From positions 2,551,761 to 2,615,760 of the forward strand of contig QQBE01000002.1 in NCBI GenBank assembly GCA_011316235.1: a stretch of 64,000 nt of DNA, read 5' to 3'. A model generated the notes under the pieces. It was given only the letters and a program-made list of their open reading frames with translations, had not been told where the DNA came from and made no database searches. The DNA comes from Mycothermus thermophilus. Taxonomy: Eukaryota; Ascomycota; Sordariomycetes; Sordariales; Chaetomiaceae. Position 1 is the first letter of the stretch; every line of letters starts with the position of its first letter. Of the stretch, positions 31,771 through 41,041 are shown in pieces. The position numbers and the translations under genes were made by a program.

Positions 31771-34156
31771 TCAAAACGCCGGTAAGATTTGTAAGCTTAC
31801 CATGATCGCCCAGAGTCCCACAAGCATCCCGCCGCCAAAGCCGCATACCTCCGATTTCAACATCATTGACGGTGATGTTGAGTACCAGTCCGCCAAAAGG
31901 AGCAGCGGGCCACGTCGGTTTGTATGGATCTGCATCAAATCAAATCCACTGATGTCAGTTCAACACCACCCTTACTATCCCAGGCCAAGGCCTCAGCAGA
32001 ACCTGGAATCTGACGACTTACCCTAAGACCGACGAACTCCTTTGGTCTGCCAGGAATGTCAACAAAAAGCTTGTGGATTTGGGTAATTCGTTCGCCCCCA
32101 GGCCCGTCCAGATATATCGTCATCTCACGAACGTTTCGGCATTGCCCGTCACCAATGAAAGCCGGCTGTTTGTCCGGATTCCTGTATGCCACCCGCACCC
32201 CGAAGATACATTCCTTGTCATTCCTGAAGGGGACGCTGTTCTTCAAGATGGAGATTGATGCCACATCACGAAGAAGCTCGCCGTTGACCCCGCCGAAATT
32301 CATGAAATACACAAGATCATCTGGACAAGGGACTTGACAGAAATGATCCAGGATGTGATCCTCGCGGGGGATTTGGAAGAACGGGCGCGGGATCTCGCGA
32401 TGCTAGCGCACAAGGGGGTGGATTTGTGGCCGTAAATCTGCATCCTGGATCGTCATCCATTGATGGTTCGATTCTGGAGGCATGTCGATCGCAGAAGCTT
32501 CGAGGTGCTGCATTCGAAGTGCCTGTAGGTGGGTTTATATGTAGGTCAGTTGTAGTTCACACCCAAAGGACAGAGAGAAACTCACATCAAAGTAGCCCCA
32601 TAGGTAGAGTGGACGAAAGTCCAGGTTCATGCCACGTTTTACCGGTCCCTCGTCGTCTCCCGCCCAATAAACCATCCGGCCTTCATCCACGACAGCGCCT
32701 ATCCCGACGATGCCATCGATGTCGCAAGCAACTTGCAGGCCACATACGGGAGGGTCGACATTTCTGCTCCAGAGTAATTGCCTTTTTGACAGAGTTGTGC
32801 TACAGTATCCAAGAGATGTTGCTTGGATGTCTTGTCCACCAGGCTCATAAGAACGCCATTGGAGAGTCAGGCCGGTGATGTACGGCTTGCCTGCCACCGG
32901 CGCGGTGTAGACCACGAGACTCAGCAAAGTCCCATGAACTTCTGCGACCCTGCTGTCCAAGTTCCACTGGTTTAGACCAAGTCGACGAGTGAGCTGGCAT
33001 CGGAGTTCGTCGGCACGGAACGACCGTCCCCGGCATATGTCGTTGATCGACCTGACCACCAGACCTTCGACGTCTAGGGCAACCTGAAACAGGGCGAAGC
33101 GGTTCATCAAGCCCGATGGTGCAGGAAGGCGGAGCATGCGCAAAATGCGTATATAGAGCCATTTCCACATCGCGCCAGACCCCCGGGGCACCTGGTGGGC
33201 TTCGAAGATCATGCTGAGATCATTGCAACGCCAGAACCTTGAGCGCCAGAACGAGCTGGAGAAGCCCATACTTGCAAAAGCGCGGGATGCCAACCGTAGA
33301 TTGAGCGCACTTGGCAAGCACAGCCATTCAAGGATCAGTGTGCGAAGTTCTGTCGAAAAGGCGTAAAATGGATCTTTGCCGTCCTTTACCGTGCCCGAAA
33401 TTGCTTGGACCCTACCCGCCATTGCCCAGTCTGGCGTTCCCAGAGCGCCATTGTGCCTGGCATACCAACATAACTCTCGCAATTCTGGGCAGTCGAGCGG
33501 GTCAGAGACCCGGAAGTCTTCTGATTTCGGGCCGTCTGTCAGAGAACTGGGCTCTCTGGGATTAAAGATACCAAGACCCGGGCCCGGAGTATTGGGGACG
33601 AGCAGGCGGTAGCAGTCAGGAGGCCAAACTGGTAACTCGCAGGAAAGTCCTTCGTGCATGCGGACAGAGAGACAGACCCGGAGGATATGCTGAAGGATCA
33701 TACTGGGCTCCCCGAGGAATGGGATCAGCCGCTCCTGTAAGATAAACCAACAGGCCTTGTGGAACGGGAAGCCAAACGTTGAGAATAATGACTGATCCTG
33801 AAAGATCAAGAACGTCCCAGGAAGCGCAGGCAGAAATGGCTGACCATTTGTATTTGGGTCAGAGGGACTCGGGCGCACGATGTAAACATGTTGGCCAGCC
33901 ACACGGCGTGTGCATGTGCAGGGCGAAAGGTAGGCAACCAGCAAGGGGTCATCGAGGTAAAAGTACACTGGATGGGACCCGGTTCATTAGCTAAGTATGT
34001 ATACAGACAGTATGGGGTGTAGGTATAAAACTCACACACGCGGTACTTGGTCAGCTAGGCCAGGCTACTCGACATCCCCGTCTCGCTGCTGGGCTGGTGG
34101 AGGATCTTCAAACGACATAGTGCGCAGTACTCGTAGCCATCAAAAGGACGCGCCAT
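31771..34156 (-). pseudogene. F-box gene (DUF7600-like) with two in-frame amber codons
   Basis: Exons can be laid out with sound splice sites: 34156-34036, 33967-32586, 32522-32022 and a doubtful last one from 31929. Exon 1 starts MARPFDGYEYCALCRLKI, the Cys-pair N-terminus typical of this family. The F-box (FSTELRTLILEWLCLPSALN then LRLASRAFASMGFSSSFWRS) sits in exon 2. Exon 3 has MQHLEASAIDMPPESNHQW, IPRPFFQIPREDHILDHFC and QVPCPDDLVYFMNFGGVNG. In-frame TAG codons lie at 34057-34055 (SSSLA-stop-LTKYR) and 32405-32403 (HPLVR-stop-HREIPRP), with family-like sequence continuing in frame after each. Beyond 32022 the best protein-like frame is shifted again, so the 3' end is uncertain. Two nonsense codons in otherwise intact exons suggest a young pseudogene. 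The family role would be substrate choice for SCF ubiquitin ligases. Confidence 0.72.
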
Positions 34157-34643
34157 TTTGACAACTAGGCGATCAACTCGAAGACGCGCAGAAGTCAATG
34201 TCGATGTTGCAAGTCATTCCCACTTCGCTGTGAGGGAAAGATCGTCAACCGCTGCCCAGAGGCTATTCGGACACGCTGAAGCTCTTCTCTGAAAACCTAT
34301 ATGACAAAGCTAGAACAACGCTAGGGAAGACAACAAACAGTCCGAGAGCGGTTGGGAAGGACCCGGGCTGTAAGCTGAACAGGTGAGGTTTGGGAGGGAC
34401 CCGACCAGAGGCGAGCAACAGGAAAGGCGCTCGATTAAAGACGAGGACACCATGGCAGGAACGCTGGAAGCAACGACTGCTCGGTGGTCTGCTTCGAGGC
34501 CATTCGACTCCTGAAAGAGCCATCTGGTGGTGGTCATGGACAACATGGAAGGCAGATCGGGCGAAATGGAACAGACTTCCATGGCACTTAGTTGTTTGGA
34601 AAGAAGGCGGCACTGTGTCCTTTCCAAACGAAGTGAGGTAGTT

Positions 34644-34661
34644 ATACTCCGTACGGAGTAT
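34644..34661. repeat. 18-bp perfect palindrome
   Basis: ATACTCCGTACGGAGTAT reads the same on both strands. Partial copies (ACTCCGTA) occur near 59993 and 63621. Confidence 0.85.
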
Positions 34662-34692
34662 GAGTCTGCAAATCCGCCTGACCTTAGATACA

Positions 34693-34710
34693 TACCGTAA
34701 ACGAACGGTA
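34693..34710. repeat. Inverted repeat TACCGT / ACGGTA
   Basis: Arms TACCGT (34693-34698) and ACGGTA (34705-34710) flank a 6-nt spacer. GTACGGTAC follows near 34760. Confidence 0.7.
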
Positions 34711-35383
34711 GGTGTGTTGTCGACAATCCAACCACGTACTCAGGCTAGTGCACCAAGTAGGTACGGTACATGTCTGTCTCCTACTACTATGTTCTCTCCT
34801 ATCTCACCAGTGAACGCAACTCCGGCCAGATGATGATGTGAAGTCGAGAATTGACGATGATGTTTGTTGCCCCTGAGCCGCAATGCAGAGCTAAACCAGA
34901 TCCGATGACTGTTTGCGCCAGGCTTTCCCCGGTTCGTCGTTCCGGTGCTGGGATCATCCCGGGGCCTGCACGATCGGCCCGGGGGCCCACCGTTTTGGGT
35001 CTTGGCTTTTATTGACATGACGATAGTTGGGCCTTGGCAACCAAACGAGATGGCGTCCAGACCCGAATTGGGCCTGACCAACGCCGCCTCATGGATCCGG
35101 AGCTGGGCCCGTCGTGGTCCCGACAGAACGGTGGAGCGGGAAACGCCGAAAAGGGGAGATGAGGCAGCTCATCTCGATCTTCAGGGGCGATGGAGCCTGA
35201 TGAAAGATAAATGAGCCAGCTCCTGGGTCCGGGAACCTGCTTTCTTCTCCCCTCTTTCTCTCTCACGCCAGTTCTGTCCTGTCCGGAACCCGTCCGTCGT
35301 CCAGTCTTTCATCGGCCTTGACTCCCGTCGAGCATCTCAACCACCAAGCCATTTGCGCGATCAACAAAGCCTAGTCAAGCACC

Positions 35384-35842
35384 ATGTCGGCCGAGAACAC
35401 CAAGACGGACGCCGCCCAGGCCCAGCCTGAGCAGCAGCAGCAGCCTCAGCAGGAGACCGCCGCCAACACCGCCGCTGCCGATGAGAAGCCCTCCACTGAG
35501 GAGAAGCCCGCCGCCGAGAAGAAGCCCAACCCTCTCAAGACCATCGGCTCCGTGATCAAGAGCCTGCTCAGCTGCCTGCGGAAGCCGGCCATCAAGGAGG
35601 GCCAGGACAGGGCTCTCGACGAGGCCGCTAAGGCCGCGACCGAGGACAAGGCGGCCGCTGCCGCCACCGAGACTACTACCACATCTGCTGCTCCCCCGAC
35701 TCTGCCCGCTCCAGAGACCTCTGAGACCCCGGCGCCCGCCGCCACCGAGGAGCAGGCGCAGACCAACCCGGCTGAGGCCGAGAAGAAGACGGAGAGTGGT
35801 GCAGCCCCGACAATCAGCGCTCAGCCGCCCGTTCTGAACTGA
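35384..35842 (+). CDS. Low-complexity Ala/Glu/Lys/Pro-rich protein (152 aa)
   Basis: Intronless, ATG in good context (CACCATGTC). Not recognised. Nearly the whole protein is disordered-type sequence: a Gln run near residue 20, repeated EEKPAAEKKP-like blocks, Ala/Glu/Thr-rich stretches and a Pro/Thr-rich C-terminus. One conserved-looking core, NPLKTIGSVIKSLLSCLRKP (about residues 46-65), could form an amphipathic helix with two features worth noting, a Cys and flanking basic residues. Codon use is strongly biased to C/G-ending codons (GCC, GAG, AAG), as in highly expressed fungal genes, and a CT-rich leader precedes it. No signal peptide. Function is unknown. Confidence 0.7.
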   Translation: MSAENTKTDAAQAQPEQQQQPQQETAANTAAADEKPSTEEKPAAEKKPNPLKTIGSVIKSLLSCLRKPAIKEGQDRALDEAAKAATEDKAAAAATETTTTSAAPPTLPAPETSETPAPAATEEQAQTNPAEAEKKTESGAAPTISAQPPVLN

Positions 35843-36077
35843 GCGTAAAGTGATGTGAGGATGGAGAGGAAGTGGGTGGGAACCGGGAGTGAGAGTGGGA
35901 GTGGAGAAGATGCGAGGGGGACGGATAATGAGTGGAGGTGTTGATGGTTAGTTGGGGTACGGGTTTGCAGCGAGGTTCTGATTCAGAGGGTGTATTATCA
36001 GATGGATACATTTTTTTTAATTTGACTCAGGCGAAAAAGTTCTCTCAATATACCCAATACGGTCCTTCCATTGACCG

Positions 36078-37820
36078 TCACGATTGCTCAACCTCCTCTT
36101 CCTCTTCTACTGTTTCTGCCTGTCGCCCTTCCCTTCTAGCCATGCGCCGCCCGTAACCCGTCTTCTCGCTGTGCCCAACACCCTCCCACGTCTTGGTATC
36201 TGGTAAGCCATATGTGCTGATCCCCCTTCCCCATGTCGTCCAAGGCAATGCCCAGCGTGCCACCTCCTCCGGTACCCCTCCCCCAGGAATCATATCGCGC
36301 CAGTCGCGCGGCTTGTCGCGGTGGATGAGGTACCCGCCGAGGTGACGGTGCCAAACGTCGGGAGGCACGTCGTTCCGCGGGTCGTTCCGATCCCAGTGGC
36401 GCGCTACGGCGAGCGTCACCTGGCGCTCGATGCCTCGGTGGCCGGTGACCGTGGTGAGTCTGTGCATCCACCCGTAACAGTACACGGAGCGGTTCAGCGG
36501 CGACAAGTCGCGCGCAACGCCGCTGGCCATGGGTGGCAGAATGCCGGCAGTCACCGCAGAGTCAACGTCGGTCACGTCAACGTCCGGTACCACTTCAACG
36601 GGGAGATGGAGATCGTTGGGAACTGGAAGGTTGGACCATTCTCCGAGACGCTTCCGCAAATCCTCCGGCTCTACCGGCGTGGCGGAGTCTGGCGGCAGAA
36701 CAAAGCCAGCCCGAACCTCCTCTGAATGAGTAGAAATAGCACTGATCAAGCGACGGAAATAGCTAGCAGCGGCTTTGGTGCACACCAGGCGACGCCCACG
36801 CAAGGCTGGATAGACCACTTCAGGCAAAATGTCCTGGCGCGCAACAAGTTCGTTGTTGTCCGACTCATGATCAAGGAGCGAGCGCCGGATGATGTCCTGC
36901 TGGCATTCTGGCTGACGGGGCACCGGGCCGTGGTGCAAATCAGTGACGAGAGCCACGAGGGCGCTCGGATCCAGGTTGACTGTCTCGGTCAGCCAACCGC
37001 AATCGTCTCCCACGAGGGGGTCGCGATCTTGAATGAGCGCGTTAATGGCATCTTCGAGAGGCGGCGTCGGATTGGCAAAGAACGGACTATCCGCGCAAGA
37101 GATGTCGATCGCCACGTCAGGCCCGCCCATGCGGTTCCGCACGAAGCGCAGCAGACGGTCGACAAGCTCGGATTGGCCCTCATGAAGGCTAGGCAAGATG
37201 AGGTGAACCCGGGGACAGTGATTCCAACGCGCTGCCAGTACGATCTTGGAAACTGTGTCGGCAAATTCAGTGTGCCGCAACCCCTCGTCACTCGCTTGAT
37301 CGTCTCCCGCCTCGCTGTCCGCGTCACTTTCCCAGCCCTCAGCTACAACCTGGTACTCCAGGGTCTTTGGGGAAACTGAGATGAACTTGATCCAAGTAGC
37401 GCCGCTGTCGACAACAGCGTCGATTGCAACAGGCTTTTCCTGGAAAGGCTGGTCCTTGTATGCCAACCATCCCTCATCCACGCCGACGGGCAGACGTGGA
37501 CTGCGGGGGAAGTCCTTGTTGACGGCCACCAGGCCTCGGCAGCGCTTGACGACTGCCCATCGATCGTCCCAGCAGCAGCTCTTAATCCCAAAGTACTGGG
37601 CAGGCGAAATGGATGCCGACTCGGAGCTCTGCTTCTGGATGACCTTGTCCAGGGCCCGCTGTTGGATTTTGAGCAGAGAATTTAGGCCTCGAACAGGACG
37701 CCCCGCAGCGTCGGCTGCCTCTTGTAGCTGCTGGAGCTCCCGGATGCATTGACGCCAAGCTGCGATGAGCACCTCGATGTACTCAGCGAGTTGCTCGCCG
37801 GTAAGCTCCGTCGCAGCCAT
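36078..37820 (-). CDS. DUF1308 (C7orf25/UPF0415-like) protein
   Basis: Intronless, 580 residues. The N-terminus is helical (ELTGEQLAEYIEVLIAAWRQ). The segment VAIDAVVDSGATWIKFISVS matches the conserved 'VDVVANGGHTWVK' region of metazoan C7orf25 homologs. Later parts also fit: CPRVHLILPSLHEGQ, DRDPLVGDDCGWLTETVNLD then PSALVALVTDLHHG, and the domain near LRGRRLVCTKAAASYFRRLI. The C-terminal third (VYCYGWMHRLTTVTGHRGIE, WHRHLGGYLIHRDKPRDW) appears specific to fungi. DUF1308 proteins are thought to hold a PIN-like fold; no reaction is established. The C-terminus ends in a Glu run. A TTAGGG-type motif lies 95 bp upstream of the start. Confidence 0.8.
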   Translation of the reverse strand: MAATELTGEQLAEYIEVLIAAWRQCIRELQQLQEAADAAGRPVRGLNSLLKIQQRALDKVIQKQSSESASISPAQYFGIKSCCWDDRWAVVKRCRGLVAVNKDFPRSPRLPVGVDEGWLAYKDQPFQEKPVAIDAVVDSGATWIKFISVSPKTLEYQVVAEGWESDADSEAGDDQASDEGLRHTEFADTVSKIVLAARWNHCPRVHLILPSLHEGQSELVDRLLRFVRNRMGGPDVAIDISCADSPFFANPTPPLEDAINALIQDRDPLVGDDCGWLTETVNLDPSALVALVTDLHHGPVPRQPECQQDIIRRSLLDHESDNNELVARQDILPEVVYPALRGRRLVCTKAAASYFRRLISAISTHSEEVRAGFVLPPDSATPVEPEDLRKRLGEWSNLPVPNDLHLPVEVVPDVDVTDVDSAVTAGILPPMASGVARDLSPLNRSVYCYGWMHRLTTVTGHRGIERQVTLAVARHWDRNDPRNDVPPDVWHRHLGGYLIHRDKPRDWRDMIPGGGVPEEVARWALPWTTWGRGISTYGLPDTKTWEGVGHSEKTGYGRRMARREGRQAETVEEEEEVEQS

Positions 37821-37914
37821 GTCGTGGAGATGACTGCCCGAGTTGATGACGAACGAGACTTCTAGGCATCAGCAGCCCCCGCTGCACACCAAAAACTCGG
37901 TGGGGAGGGGCTGA

Positions 37915-37924
37915 GGGTTAGGGT
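37915..37924 (+). promoter_or_regulatory. TTAGGG motif upstream of the DUF1308 gene
   Basis: GGGTTAGGGT, 95 bp before the minus-strand start at 37820. Same core as the pair at 24963-25005. Confidence 0.45.
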
Positions 37925-39128
37925 GCATCACCTCTCCTAGCTGACAGTTCCCCTTTTGTTTGTAAACATTGATGAAAATCAGGTGTCATTGACCATATAT
38001 CCTGTATTTTGTGTTTATCCACTGTTGATTCGACCTATCATATGGCCCTGGAATTCTTCGGCCTTGTCCTTATCGGCCTTACAATGTGCGCTACTGTCAC
38101 CGTTAACAAGAACCTCAGCAAAGAAAATGGTACAGCTTCGAATGCCGCCAATCTTGCTCTTGGTATATGAAGAGTTTTAGTTTTAGCTAGTGTCGTCGCC
38201 TGCATATTGTTGGTCATTGTGGCCGTTGTGGACGTCCTGGACGTTGTTAGGACTTCCCAAACAGGGCTTACAGCAGTTGCCCAGTAGCCAAACGCCATCC
38301 CCGTTCATCAACACCACCCAAAGCTCCTTGGTACATACAGTACGTGCTGCGCCAGCAGATTAGCAGGCCCGAGGAGATTCTAACCGAAGTGGCGGCCAGA
38401 GTACCGCCTTAGAGATCCTACCGAACGTCGGGAGGTCTGGACTTCGCATCCTACCCCTCCAGGGTCCAATGGGAAGAACCCAGGATCACAAATGGCAACA
38501 AAAGGTCTCAACGTGACTGAGTGACTTTTTATCATATCATACAGTCTGCTAGGTAAGTGCGAGATCTATGTAGCATCCCCCATCCCATGGAAGGGGTGTG
38601 ATTGAAGGCGCGGGCACTTCCCTGGGGAACCAGCCAATGTGGGGTTCTCATGTTAATTTGTTCAGCCCACCTTTGTGTCTCATCGTGTTTACATACAATT
38701 ATGGTGTTTCCGTTGAGTGGATACGATTATTTCGTGTCGCCTTGAAGTTGACACGTCAGGTGGTTGCCCTGGAATGTATGTCTAATACTTCATCAAGCTT
38801 CTGCGGCGAAAGGATTGAAAGGAGCCAGACGGACGAGACTAACAGAAGTAGACTAGATCACGGGTAGGCGGTTGTCAGGTCCGATGAAAATGACATGCGC
38901 GATGTAGTTAATGAATTTTCTCGGGGTTGGATTCCGCCTGTTGCTCACTCAACTCTTTCTTCTTCTTGAGAGTCCTGATAATACGTATGACATCACCACG
39001 ATGCCTCGAGCTCGATGAGACAAACCGAGATCACTTTCATAGGCCACCCGCTTGCAAGCCAGAACCCGTCCCGACCCAAGATCCCTCTTATCTCGGAGCC
39101 GGCGGCAATAAATTGACAATTTGGGAGA
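37925..39128. other. Intergenic stretch, DUF1308 gene to AA9 promoter
   Basis: No supported gene; short frames only. Confidence 0.5.
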
Positions 39129-39319
39129 CCCCGGCGCACGGCCTCCGAGTTGACTCAAACGAGCCCCCAAATCCGGGGTTACCTGTGCCGCGGGTTGTAC
39201 GCTGCCCCGGTACGGCATTGCACGGAATGACGCATAATGGCCCGGGACGGAGGGGTCAGCCAAGCCGTGATTCACATAAACAGGCCTCGGACCCCGGGGT
39301 CCGCCCGATCCCGCCCCGG
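39129..39319 (+). promoter_or_regulatory. Cluster of CreA/CRE-1-type sites upstream of AA9
   Basis: CCCCGG/CCGGGG (matching the CreA consensus SYGGRG) occurs at 39129, 39173, 39205, 39292, 39294 and 39314. The pair at 39292-39299 sits in a 16-bp perfect palindrome, CGGACCCCGGGGTCCG (39288-39303). Carbon catabolite repression of the AA9 gene is a reasonable inference. Confidence 0.55.
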
Positions 39320-39469
39320 ACGTAGTACACGGCAGGATGCGATACCATGCTGACAGTGGATTTGAGCCGCACCGTCTTCATTTGCTCAGGCGCTCTCAAC
39401 GCGCGCAGCAACAGGTCGAGCCCAGGGGAACAAACACCGTTATTGACCGAATAGCAGCCGGTGCGAACG

Positions 39470-39503
39470 GGTATTGCGGAATCTAATACCGCACTCGGTA
39501 TTA
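39470..39503 (+). promoter_or_regulatory. Triple GGTATT/AATACC array in AA9 promoter
   Basis: GGTATT at 39470, AATACC at 39485 and GGTATT at 39497. The last two form an 8-bp inverted repeat, TAATACCG and CGGTATTA, with spacer CACT. The CCG-N4-CGG arrangement suits a zinc-cluster factor, but no factor is identified. Confidence 0.5.
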
Positions 39504-39615
39504 CTTTGCGATTTCAAGCTGCTGTGCTGGTACGGTGACGGAGCCAGACGTCGTGAGGCCCGATCTAGATGCTCCGATTTCAAATGTTGGTTCAAGTTAG
39601 GGAATGACAACGAAC

Positions 39616-39644
39616 GTGGAAGCCTTCCACAACTAGTATAAAGA
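39616..39644 (+). promoter_or_regulatory. Inverted repeat next to TATA box of AA9
   Basis: GTGGAAG-C-CTTCCAC (39616-39630) has 7-bp arms. It sits six bases before TATAAAGA (39637-39644), about 100 bp upstream of the ATG. Confidence 0.6.
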
Positions 39645-39744
39645 TACTGCAATGGTCTGATGATGTGCCTCGAGAATCCGCTTGCTATCAGCAGAGTTCA
39701 CCGTTCGACACTCTTCTCGTCACACCTCGCTGAACGATCTCACC

Positions 39745-40672
39745 ATGAAGACTCTCGCATCCGCCCTCATTGCCGCGGGCCTTCTGGCCCAGTACGCCGC
39801 TGCCCATGCCATTTTCCAGTTTGCCAGCAGCGGTGGCACTGACTTTGGGACGTCCTGTGTTAGGATGCCGGTGAGTGAACGGGTGCCCCTGAACATGTGT
39901 TGCTCACGAAACAAGGTTATGTTGACTCTATACAGCCCAACAACTCTCCCGTCACGAGCGTCACCAGCAGTGACATGGCTTGCAATGTTGGCGGATCTCG
40001 CGGTGTATCTGGCATTTGCGAGGTGAACGGTAAGAGCTCTCCTCAGCCTTTTCTCTGTCAAGCACTAAACAGCACTCGCTAACCATTTCAATCTCAGCCG
40101 GCTCCGACTTCACCGTCGAGATGCACGCGCAGCCCAACGACCGGTCGTGCGCCAGCGAAGCCATTGGCGGCAACCACTTCGGGCCCGTCATGGTGTACAT
40201 GGCCAAGGTGGACGACGCGACGCGGGCGGACGGTGCGTCGGCGTCTTGGTTCAAGGTGGACGAGTTCGGCTACGACGCCGGCTCCAAGACATGGGGAACC
40301 GACATGCTCAACAAGAACTGCGGCAAGCGGACGTTCCGCATCCCGAGCAAAATCCCGTCTGGGGACTATCTGGTGCGTGCGGAGGCTATTGCTTTGCACA
40401 CCGCGGGCCAGCCGTCGGGTGCGCAGTTTTATATGAGCTGCTATGTGAGTTCTTCCATGCTTCCCCTTGTGGTGTCACTGTATAGAAGATGCTAATATCT
40501 CCCACAGCAAGTTCGCATCAAGGGCAGCAACAACGGTCAGCTTCCGGCTGGTGTTCGGATTCCTGGCGCCTACAGCGCGACGGACCCGGGCATCCTCGTC
40601 GATATCTGGGGCAATGGTTTCAGCCAGTACACTATTCCTGGCCCTCGTGTCATTGATGGGAGCTTTTTCTGA
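39745..40672 (+). CDS. AA9 lytic polysaccharide monooxygenase (former GH61)
   Basis: Four exons (39745-39870, 39936-40029, 40098-40444, 40508-40672) encode 243 residues. A secreted copper enzyme that oxidatively cleaves cellulose or related glucans. A signal peptide (MKTLASALIAAGLLAQYAAA) ends right before HAIFQF, so the mature protein starts with the copper-binding His of the histidine brace. The rest is typical: CVRMPPNNSPVTSVTSSDM, EMHAQPNDRSCASEAIGGNH, GPVMVYMAKVDD, WGTDMLNKNCGK, IPSGDYLVRAEAIALHTAG and QFYMSCYQV with the axial Tyr. The end is IPGPRVIDGSFF, with no cellulose-binding module. All junctions keep frame. Copy length matches single-domain AA9. The upstream region has a TATA box and several repressor-like and palindromic sites. 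Confidence 0.95.
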
Positions 40673-41041
40673 GCTGAGAGAAATGGCAAGAGCTATCTCT
40701 GAAGCTAGCGCTTGAGGCTGGAGAGTTTAGCATTTGCACAACGGGGTTGGCATTCGTCGATCCCTGTTTTTTAGAGAAACGGCACAAAAAGAATTTAGGT
40801 TGATAGTCTCTGTCTATGCCTGGTCATGGTTCCGCCTTGTGATGAAGTCGAAATTGCGCTTTGCTGTGGTGATGTTTCAGGCCCCAAAGCTGGATGTGTC
40901 ACACCGTGGGGGTTCTTCGGTATTTGCTCGAAAGTTGTGGGGGAGGGGGGTTGGGTTTTGACGACATCTGTTTGGAAGGGACCTAGCATCGCCTGCCCCG
41001 CTCTTATGCAATCGCTCAGCACAGTTTCATCCTCTTCCCTC

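Larger units (their letters stand above)
34157..35383. other. Intergenic stretch with palindromes
   Basis: No supported gene. It contains an 18-bp perfect palindrome and a 6-bp-arm inverted repeat (listed separately), and the promoter of the gene at 35384. Confidence 0.5.
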
